Below the pieces are notes generated by a model, which was not told where the DNA came from, searched no databases, and saw only the letters and a list, made by a program, of their open reading frames with translations. A stretch of 12,436 bases of DNA from Pontiellaceae bacterium (GTDB taxonomy: Bacteria > Verrucomicrobiota > Kiritimatiellia > Kiritimatiellales > Tichowtungiaceae), in contig JAOZMR010000059.1 of the NCBI GenBank assembly GCA_029934215.1, positions 1 to 12,436 of the forward strand, given 5' to 3'. A program made the translations under genes and the position numbers. Of the stretch, positions 7,199 to 12,436 are shown one piece after another. The stretch's first letter is position 1, and each line of letters starts with the position of its first letter.

Positions 7199-7786
7199 TC
7201 ACTGCGCTGGGAACACGACCTTCACACGAAACGGACTCAACTCCTTCAGCTCAATCTGATACGTAAAAACATGAACAGATTGCACGCCTTCAAGGTTTGG
7301 AACCTCGCCATCTCCGATCACGATTGGCAACTTAAGGTGCATCGTAAACTGATCTCCAAGGCCCTCAACATCCGGGACCCCCGCACGGAAAACCTTACTA
7401 AAGGAACCCGTAAGCAAATTACCGACCTCGCCCACCGCATCCGCCAGCATCAACACATCCTCCTCCTTGCCCTTCAAGCAATCCTCTTTGATCCGGGGAA
7501 TCGGCAACATAACCGTCACTCCGCCCAAGGAAAAAACCGCATCCCTTTCGAGAACAATCTGGAACATTCCGGCTCCGGAAGTCTCTCCGGCATACGCAAT
7601 ATTATTGATCGCAACAATCCCTTCGACCTTCGTCTTAAGCTCTGCCACAGCAACCGTTTCTGAAGAGACAAATTTGCTCTTGAAATCCCTCTCAAACATC
7701 CATCGATACCCATCACAGAAATCTCTCAAAGATGCCGTACTCAGCTCCTCAAAAAACTTCGCAGGCTTTGTCCTTAAATCACTCAC
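7199..7786 (-). CDS. CheX/CheC-class chemotaxis phosphatase, second copy (195 aa)
   Basis: A 195-residue cytoplasmic protein carrying the phosphatase signature of the CheC/CheX/FliY class, D-x3-E-x2-N: D116, E120 and N123 in ADAVGEVGNLLTGSF. In that class the Glu and Asn position the water that attacks CheY-P. The Pro that usually follows about 22 residues later is not at that spacing here (P138 is closer, P154 farther). The core is preceded by about 45 extra N-terminal residues. It begins at GTG 7786, which overlaps the stop of the preceding phosphatase gene (GTGA). A perfect GGAGG lies six bases upstream, within that gene's 3' end, so the two are translationally coupled. It is only distantly similar to its neighbour apart from the motif. 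I leave the symbol open because CheX and CheC cannot be separated reliably by eye. Confidence 0.8.
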   Translation of the reverse strand: MSDLRTKPAKFFEELSTASLRDFCDGYRWMFERDFKSKFVSSETVAVAELKTKVEGIVAINNIAYAGETSGAGMFQIVLERDAVFSLGGVTVMLPIPRIKEDCLKGKEEDVLMLADAVGEVGNLLTGSFSKVFRAGVPDVEGLGDQFTMHLKLPIVIGDGEVPNLEGVQSVHVFTYQIELKELSPFRVKVVFPAQ

Positions 7787-8280
7787 GCTTTACCTCCAGA
7801 ATACATATGAACCAAATTAAGCTGAACGCAATACTGGTCAGCAACGGCAACTGTTGCACTCAGCTTAACCTCACCAGCCCTCAAGGCATTGCACATCGAA
7901 CATCCACTGACCACCGTTGGCACAGAAACCGTAATCTCGCCGAGTCGATCATATAGCATCGTTTTCAGTGTTCCCATCGTCATATTTGCAACCTCGCCAA
8001 TTGCATCTGGGATATCCGAAGGCTCCATTTCATCCTCATCCTCAAACGCCAACAGATTCATCGTGATCTCTTTTGCGCAAGCGGCACTACAACTAATACT
8101 TAACGAACCATCAAACAGCCCACGAAAAGAGACCGAGCCCAAAATACAAGGCTGATCACCCAGATCCTCCTCGATTGGTCCAGACGAATTAATCTCCATG
8201 AACACCATCGTGTTAAACACTTCAGTGATTGCCTCTCTCAACGCGGAAGGATTGCATAAATCTTTTTCAACTTCACTCAT
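7783..8280 (-). CDS. cheX: CheX-like CheY-P phosphatase, first copy (165 aa)
   Basis: A 165-residue cytoplasmic protein of the CheX type. The active-site signature is almost complete: D92-x3-E96-x2-N99 in PDAIGEVANMTMG, with P121 21 residues after the Asn, close to the class pattern D/S-x3-E-x2-N-x22-P. The length matches single-domain CheX proteins, which act as dimers to hydrolyse the phospho-aspartate of CheY. An acidic stretch (FEDEDEMEPSD, residues 79-89) precedes the motif, and two cysteine pairs (CSAAC, CSMC) stand out with no assigned role. The ATG has GGAG nine bases upstream. It sits directly between cheY and a second phosphatase gene, which supports CheY-P as the substrate. It is likely the chief signal-termination enzyme, since no cheZ is present. 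Confidence 0.88.
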   Translation of the reverse strand: MSEVEKDLCNPSALREAITEVFNTMVFMEINSSGPIEEDLGDQPCILGSVSFRGLFDGSLSISCSAACAKEITMNLLAFEDEDEMEPSDIPDAIGEVANMTMGTLKTMLYDRLGEITVSVPTVVSGCSMCNALRAGEVKLSATVAVADQYCVQLNLVHMYSGGKA

Positions 8281-8308
8281 CGGTACGATCTCCTATTTAA
8301 ATCTAGTT

Positions 8309-8683
8309 TTAAAGTAGCGGGGTTAATTTTTCTGTGAACTTCTCTGGGGTAAACGGCTTACTAATGTAGCCATCAGCCCCCGCCTTCATCGCCTCTGCAA
8401 CAAACGCGGCAGAACTCTCCGTTGTAACCATAATGATACGCGTATCCTTCCGCTCAGGAAGCTCAGTACGAACCTTCCGCACCATCTCAATCCCGCTCAT
8501 TCCAGTCATATTGACATCACAAAGAACAACATCAATCGCATCCGCAGAAAGCTTCTCAAAACCCTGCTCCCCGCTCTCCGCCTCAAACGTCTCCGAAAAA
8601 GAGAGTCCAGACATCCGCACCGTCCGTTTAACAATTCGTCTCATCGTCGATGAATCATCGATAATTAGTAAAGTATCTGCCAT
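8309..8683 (-). CDS. cheY: CheY-like single-domain response regulator
   Basis: A 124-residue receiver-only protein, the diffusible output of the pathway. All signalling residues are present: acidic pair D9-D10 in LLIIDDSST, phospho-acceptor D56 in VVLCDVNMTG, T87 in MVTTES, the switch aromatic Y106, and K109 in GYISKPFTPEKF. There is no DNA-binding or enzyme domain, so it acts by protein contact, classically with the flagellar motor switch. The target is not encoded here. I start at ATG 8683, preceded by two AGGA boxes (8692-8695 is best spaced). The frame runs back to a TTG at 8710, but that extension overlaps the T-run of the upstream terminator and is not family-like. The gene directly precedes the two phosphatase genes likely to act on it. 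Confidence 0.95.
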   Translation of the reverse strand: MADTLLIIDDSSTMRRIVKRTVRMSGLSFSETFEAESGEQGFEKLSADAIDVVLCDVNMTGMSGIEMVRKVRTELPERKDTRIIMVTTESSAAFVAEAMKAGADGYISKPFTPEKFTEKLTPLL

Positions 8684-8708
8684 TTCCTGTTTCCTGTTTT
8701 TATAGTTC

Positions 8709-8745
8709 AAAAAAGGACCGCCAAGCCTAATCGCTGGCGGCCTTT
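8709..8745 (-). terminator. Intrinsic terminator or attenuator between MCP and cheY genes
   Basis: On the minus strand, AAAGGCCGCCAGC and GCTTGGCGGTCCTTTTTT form a GC-rich stem with two single-base bulges, a six-base loop (GATTAG) and a run of six T at 8709-8714. It starts 10 bases after the MCP stop codon. This is the standard rho-independent layout. On the plus strand the tail is only TTTA, so it should act on leftward transcription. It would lower transcription into cheY and the rest of the cluster. Confidence 0.8.
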
Positions 8746-8754
8746 ACACCGTTT

Positions 8755-11523
8755 TTATTCGTTAAATCCGTCCATATCGTCATCGAACGGAATCATCTCA
8801 GACGCTGTTTTATGCTCCGAAAATGCCGGCTTTTGCGGGCTAGCCAAACGAGGTCGGCTCGGACGAGCCGCAGCAGCACTCCGTGGCATTGCCGCACTGC
8901 GCGACAATCCTCCAGAGCCCTTATCCCCATCAACAAGCATTTGTAACTCATTCACAACAGACGTCATCTCCTCCGCCTGCGCGCTAAGCTCCTCAGACGC
9001 ACTCGCAGACTCCTCCGCATTCGCGGCGTTCGACTGCGTCACCTGATCCATCTGCGATATCGCGGAATTAATCTGTCCAATCCCCTGCGACTGCTCCTCC
9101 GCCGCAGCTGAAATCTCGCTAACCAGCTCAGACGTCCGAGCCACACCTGTCGTAATCTCCTCAAGAGATTTACCAACACTCGATGCAATATCAACACCAC
9201 TCTGTGCGTTCTTCACAGACTTCTCAATCAGCTCAGATGTACTCTTCGCAGCCTCCGCAGAACGTTTCGCCAAATTACGAACCTCTTCAGCAACCACAGC
9301 AAAACCCTTACCCGCTTCACCTGCACGGGCGGCCTCAACCGCAGCATTCAGCGCCAACAGATTCGTCTGGAAAGCAATCTCATCAATCCCCTTAATAATC
9401 TTTGCCGTTTCAGATGCACTCGACTGAATCTCATTAATCGCAGAACTCATCTTCTCCATCTCTATTCCACCCTTATCAGCCGCAGACTTCGCCTGAGAGG
9501 CAAGCGCATTCGCCTGCTGCGCATTCGCTGCACTCTGCTTGGTCATAGACGTCATCTCTTCTAGACTCGAAGAGGTCTCTTCCAAACCTGCTGCCTGCTC
9601 CGTAGCTCCTTCTGCTAGACTCTGCGACGCAGAGGAAACCTGTCCAGAGGCAGAAGACACCTGATCCGCTCCCTCTGAAAGCGATAAAATGATCCGATTG
9701 ATCGGCTTCGATATGGAGCGAGTAATCATTATCGCAAGTGCAAGTATCGCACAAAGTCCGATAATTGCGATAATACCGATCATCCACTTGATGCTTGTCA
9801 CTGCGGCAAAGGCGACACCTTTCTCGATCTCACAAATCAGAGCCCATTTTTCGCCATAAACATCAAGCGGAGCCCAGGCAGATAACACACTGCTCCCCAA
9901 ATAATCCGTAATAATCCGAGCATCACTCTGCCCAGAAAGAGCTTCCTTCACAGCATCCGTAGAAACCGTCCTTTTGTTTTTGAAAGAATTTTCGATGCTA
10001 TAGTCGCTTTCCAGAACGGAATCAGATCTCATCCGGCGATCTTCCCCGACAAGATACGCCTCAAGAGACCGTTCTTTATCAGAACCAGTCTGCATCATCG
10101 ATGATATAGAGTCAGCTGAAAGTTGCAAACCGACAATCAGTTCAACTTCTCCCTCATACATAATCGGCTTGGCAATAAATGCGCAAATTTGCCCATCACT
10201 AGGTGCATAGACCTCAAAATCGGCAAATCCAAACTTCTTTGTCTTGAACGTCTTTTCGACCAGTCTGCCCATATTGCTATCGCTATACTTTCCGGTCAGG
10301 AAATTTTTCTCAGCATCGTCCTTGCCGCCCACCGTATAGAAACAGTAGCCATCCGGATCGATCAAAAACAGATCGTAATAACCGTACGCATCAACATATT
10401 TCTCAAAGTAATAAACACCCTTCTCATCCTTAGGGCAAAACGCCTCCGCCACATCAATCTCAGCGAGTAACGCCCACGTCATATCCCCAACCTTCACAGG
10501 AGCATACGATGACAAAACATGATTGTTATTGTAATCTAGGATTGCATCCGCGCCCATTTCCCCAGAAAGCGCCGCACGAGATCCTTCCGTATCAACACTA
10601 CCTTTTTGTGGATTAGCAAACGATGCACTCACCGAATGGCACTCTGGATCCGAAAACGAATCCGATCTCATCAACTTATCGGGTCCAACAAGGTACGTTT
10701 CTCCCGTTTCGCCAAGACCACTGCGATCTTGCATCACATCATTAATCTGATCCAGTGAAACCTGCACAATGCATGTGCCGATAATTTTACCGTTTGCATC
10801 ATGGATGGGTGATCCGGCGAATGCTGCCGGCTCGCCACCACTCGGAGCATAGGGTTTAAAATCACTTACAGCATATCCGTTCTTGGAAAGAATCGCTTCA
10901 TGACAATCATGCAAAGAAGAATCTTCGCAGAAACCATGACGCAAATTTGTGCCCAAATCAGACTCCTTACTCGCAGAATACATCACATGACCATGAGCCG
11001 CGCAAACAAGAAAAATATCATCCACACCGCTAGACTTCTGATACGCAAGTACGTTGGCACCTAGCTCGTCCCAGATCGCTTTATATGCAGCCGTTGAGAC
11101 GTCATAATCCCCATCCGCCTTAGTTTTCATTAAATTATGATACTCCACAAGCTTCACGTAAAGATCGCTAACATCCTTGCTTCTCGCAAAAACCTCGGTA
11201 TCCGTCTCCAGCCCCTTGAAATACCCTTCAATTTGAGACTTCTTAATATCCCTTATCGCTGTCAGCTTATGGAATGCTTCCGTCTGCAACGTCCCGACCG
11301 TCTCCTCCAGAACCAGCATATCGCCCTGACGCTCGCCGAAATACGTCGAAATCTGCGACTCCTTGATTGTCCGCATAGCTATAAGCTGGCTACACGCCTG
11401 TTCTCTCAATGCCTCACTCGACTTCCATAACGTGAGAACTGCGATTGTCGCGAAAGGGATCAACCCAACGCATAAAAACCCAGTGATTAACTTTTGACCT
11501 AATGATATATTTTTAGTGCTCAT
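8755..11523 (-). CDS. Methyl-accepting chemotaxis protein with large duplicated Cache-type sensor
   Basis: A 922-residue membrane receptor. TM1 is at about residues 11-33 and TM2 at about 578-601, so residues 35-575 should be periplasmic. That region holds two related modules (about 165-362 and 380-572). They share an early Phe-Leu strand, a late YLVG-x-D-x2-MRSDS segment, ALSG, a DY-x5-VLS-x2-AP segment and W-AL-x2-EI. They read as Cache/PDC-type ligand-binding units. An N-terminal helical pair before them is also repeated (QL-x-A-x-R-x-IK-x2-QI-x2-YF at about residues 46-62 and 86-102). After TM2 only a short HAMP-like stub (RSISKPINRIILSLSEGA) precedes the signalling coiled coil. The hairpin tip FQTNLLALNAAVEAARAGE and GFAVVAEEVRNLAKRSAEAA (741-760) contacts CheW and CheA. 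The basic/Ala/Pro tail (871-922) ends without a CheR-tethering pentapeptide. An AAGGAG lies ten bases before the ATG. The ligand is unknown. Confidence 0.95.
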   Translation of the reverse strand: MSTKNISLGQKLITGFLCVGLIPFATIAVLTLWKSSEALREQACSQLIAMRTIKESQISTYFGERQGDMLVLEETVGTLQTEAFHKLTAIRDIKKSQIEGYFKGLETDTEVFARSKDVSDLYVKLVEYHNLMKTKADGDYDVSTAAYKAIWDELGANVLAYQKSSGVDDIFLVCAAHGHVMYSASKESDLGTNLRHGFCEDSSLHDCHEAILSKNGYAVSDFKPYAPSGGEPAAFAGSPIHDANGKIIGTCIVQVSLDQINDVMQDRSGLGETGETYLVGPDKLMRSDSFSDPECHSVSASFANPQKGSVDTEGSRAALSGEMGADAILDYNNNHVLSSYAPVKVGDMTWALLAEIDVAEAFCPKDEKGVYYFEKYVDAYGYYDLFLIDPDGYCFYTVGGKDDAEKNFLTGKYSDSNMGRLVEKTFKTKKFGFADFEVYAPSDGQICAFIAKPIMYEGEVELIVGLQLSADSISSMMQTGSDKERSLEAYLVGEDRRMRSDSVLESDYSIENSFKNKRTVSTDAVKEALSGQSDARIITDYLGSSVLSAWAPLDVYGEKWALICEIEKGVAFAAVTSIKWMIGIIAIIGLCAILALAIMITRSISKPINRIILSLSEGADQVSSASGQVSSASQSLAEGATEQAAGLEETSSSLEEMTSMTKQSAANAQQANALASQAKSAADKGGIEMEKMSSAINEIQSSASETAKIIKGIDEIAFQTNLLALNAAVEAARAGEAGKGFAVVAEEVRNLAKRSAEAAKSTSELIEKSVKNAQSGVDIASSVGKSLEEITTGVARTSELVSEISAAAEEQSQGIGQINSAISQMDQVTQSNAANAEESASASEELSAQAEEMTSVVNELQMLVDGDKGSGGLSRSAAMPRSAAAARPSRPRLASPQKPAFSEHKTASEMIPFDDDMDGFNE

Positions 11524-11559
11524 ACTCTACCTACTCCTTATTTTGATAACTCAATAAAA

Positions 11560-12039
11560 CTACGGCTCGACATCACCCAGCTCAGCTGGGATATCGCCGT
11601 CCTCAAACAACACCCGATCAATATCGAGTAAAATGATAATATTACTTTCAATCTTCGCCATTCCCTGAATCAGCGACTGATCCACCGACCCACCGAAATC
11701 AGGCGACGACTCCATCGCCTCCTGCGGGATATCGAGAACCTCCGAAACGGCATCGACAATAATACCAATCTGTTTTTTAACGCCATTCTTCAGCGCCTCA
11801 ACCACGATCATACACGTCTGCTCCGTCACCTCCGCCTCCGGCATACCGAACTTCAACCGAAGATCGATAATTGGAATCACCTGCCCCCGCAGATTGATCA
11901 CACCCTTAATATGCTCGATAGTCCGCGGAACCTTCGTGATCGACATATAGCCGATAATCTCACGAACCTTCAAGATCTCCAGACCATACTCCTCCGAATG
12001 CAGAGCAAACGTTAGATACTTACCTGCTTTTGCTTCCAT
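11560..12039 (-). CDS. cheW: CheW, receptor-kinase coupling protein
   Basis: A 159-residue cytoplasmic adaptor that joins chemoreceptor tips to the P5 domain of CheA. Typical CheW blocks are visible: the FALHSEEYGLEILKVREII opening strand and helix (residues 11-29), ITKVPRTIEHIKGVINLRGQ (34-53), VIPIIDLRLKFGM, then IGIIVDAVSEVLDIP and the closing strand IILLDIDRVL. It is the most upstream gene of the cluster, 36 bases before the MCP start. I start at ATG 12039 because the preceding in-frame ATG at 12051 overlaps the Shine-Dalgarno itself (ATGGAGG). Starting at 12051 would add only MEVF. It is the only stand-alone cheW in the window. Confidence 0.96.
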   Translation of the reverse strand: MEAKAGKYLTFALHSEEYGLEILKVREIIGYMSITKVPRTIEHIKGVINLRGQVIPIIDLRLKFGMPEAEVTEQTCMIVVEALKNGVKKQIGIIVDAVSEVLDIPQEAMESSPDFGGSVDQSLIQGMAKIESNIIILLDIDRVLFEDGDIPAELGDVEP

Positions 12040-12044
12040 AAAAA

Positions 12045-12049
12045 CCTCC
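12045..12049 (-). promoter_or_regulatory. Shine-Dalgarno GGAGG that decides the cheW start
   Basis: GGAGG lies five bases before ATG 12039 and overlaps the last base of the alternative in-frame ATG at 12051-12049, which itself has no upstream Shine-Dalgarno. This favours the shorter CheW. Confidence 0.75.
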
Positions 12050-12051
12050 AT

Positions 12052-12189
12052 TTCAATCGTCCGAGTTTTCCACTCGTAAAACGGAAGAACCTACCCGAGC
12101 GAGCCCCCATCAAAAAGCATAATCCGTCAATGATTTCATTAAAAATCTCCAACCACAGGAAAACCTCCTAAAAACAAGGCCCTTTTCAG
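12052..12189 (-). promoter_or_regulatory. Upstream leader of the che cluster, promoter not resolved
   Basis: This is the only sizeable gap before the first gene, so the cluster promoter should lie here or just beyond. TATGCT at 12116-12121 (minus strand) is a possible -10 hexamer, but no convincing -35 is properly spaced from it. No sigma-28 or sigma-54 promoter is seen. An isolated AGGAGG at 12164-12169 precedes GTG 12156, which opens MVGDF and stops at TAA. That stop overlaps ATG 12139 (MKSLTDYAF), whose TGA overlaps ATG 12110. These tiny frames may be chance. Confidence 0.3.
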
Positions 12190-12223
12190 GCATTGCCGAA
12201 TGGAGATTGCCGATTGCCGATTG
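12190..12223 (+). repeat. 33-bp repeat, right copy of the inverted pair, with a 7-bp period
   Basis: On the plus strand this begins GCATTGCCGA at 12190 and ends GATTGCCGATT at 12222, matching the element at 427-459 in inverted orientation at about 28 of 33 positions with identical spacing. In this copy the inner part is also GATTGCC-like, so 12205-12223 is a short tandem array of period 7 (GATTGCC, GATTGCC, GATTG). In the left copy the middle unit is diverged. The function is unknown. Confidence 0.7.
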
Positions 12224-12386
12224 AAAGAAAAGAGTTCCGAACCCTGGAAAACAGAAGATGTTTCATAAAACGTAGACGAGCGCTTCCAGCCTCGTTCCTT
12301 GGGTGAATTGGGTCTGGAGCCGGAGAAGAAAGGTTCCCACGGATGAATGGCACTAAGGAGGCTAGAAAATTTAACGTGAATACAGA
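12224..12386. other. Non-coding stretch right of the repeat
   Basis: I see no gene here in either direction. The longest frames are short and lack ribosome sites. TTGGGT occurs twice around 12300-12315 and AGCGCT is a small palindrome near 12280, but I find no tRNA, stem-loop terminator or recognisable operator. It lies between the cluster's upstream side and a probable rightward gene. Confidence 0.5.
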
Positions 12387-12414
12387 TTGATTTTACAAAC
12401 CCCTGCTGTACAGT
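12387..12414 (+). promoter_or_regulatory. Possible sigma-70-type promoter with CTGTACAG palindrome over the -10
   Basis: TTGATT at 12387-12392 and TACAGT at 12409-12414 are separated by 16 bases, an acceptable -35/-10 pair. The perfect 8-bp palindrome CTGTACAG (12406-12413) overlaps the -10 and could be an operator half or core. Transcription would start near 12421, right at the ATG at 12422, which suggests a leaderless message. All of this is pattern matching on a short stretch. Confidence 0.35.
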
Positions 12415-12421
12415 ATTTCTT

Positions 12422-12436
12422 ATGACTATTACGGAA
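12422..12436 (+). CDS. Possible start of a rightward gene, truncated by the window end
   Basis: ATG at 12422 opens MTITE before the window ends. Support is indirect: a promoter-like pair just upstream and a gap with no other gene nearby. No Shine-Dalgarno precedes it. Five codons do not allow identification, and it may not be a gene. Confidence 0.25.

Noticed and set aside
8684..8710. CheY start at TTG 8710
   Set aside because: The extension begins at the T-run of the terminator and lacks a ribosome site. ATG 8683 has two AGGA boxes and the usual CheY length.
12052..12189. Flagellar sigma-28 or sigma-54 promoter upstream of cheW
   Set aside because: No TAAA-N15-GCCGATAA-like or TGGCAC-N5-TTGC-like pair is present on the minus strand.
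12406..12413. LexA-type SOS box at CTGTACAG
   Set aside because: The two half sites abut, while the known CTGT-N8-ACAG box needs eight bases between. It is too short to name a regulator.
1..12436. CRISPR array, tRNA, rRNA or prophage genes
   Set aside because: No regularly spaced repeats, cloverleaf-like segments or phage-type proteins were found anywhere in the window.

Overview
The window holds one compact chemosensory gene cluster, all on the minus strand and read right to left: cheW, a large membrane chemoreceptor (MCP), cheY, two adjacent cheX/cheC-class phosphatase genes, cheA, cheR, cheD, cheB and two HDOD-domain genes. Spacing is tight: GTGA, TAATG and ATGA stop/start overlaps join several of the genes, and most others are 2 to 72 bases apart. 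This supports one transcription unit, with a likely intrinsic terminator or attenuator after the MCP gene. The cluster encodes a full signalling cycle: receptor, coupling protein, kinase, response regulator, two candidate CheY-P phosphatases, and the CheR/CheB/CheD receptor-modification set. No flagellar, pilus or cheZ gene is in the window, so the output it controls cannot be read here.

Layout. Positions 4-399 hold a decayed 3' part of an IS1634-type (IS4 superfamily) transposase gene on the minus strand, with an in-frame stop. Positions 427-459 carry a short repeat whose inverted partner lies at 12190-12222, so the two bracket the whole cluster. Positions 468-12039 are the cluster. Positions 12040-12421 are non-coding as far as I can tell: a leader upstream of cheW, the right-hand repeat, a featureless stretch, and a plausible rightward promoter just before an ATG at 12422 that would open a gene cut off by the window end.

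Organism. This is a bacterium with mid-range GC and Shine-Dalgarno-led genes. CheX, CheD and HDOD genes in one cluster without cheZ or cheV fit deltaproteobacteria-like groups or the PVC superphylum (for example Kiritimatiellota or Lentisphaerota). I could not test this, and it is a low-confidence guess.

How the genes work together (inference from families). The MCP senses a ligand through its periplasmic Cache-type region and, with CheW, controls CheA. CheA phosphorylates CheY and CheB. The two CheX-like proteins would dephosphorylate CheY. CheR, CheB and CheD tune the receptor by methylation, demethylation and deamidation. The two HDOD proteins at the end, one fused to a receiver-like domain that has lost its phosphorylation site, are the least understood part. 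The main oddities are the tandem phosphatases, the HDOD pair, a CheA that appears to lack a P2 domain, the duplicated MCP sensor module, and the flanking inverted repeats.
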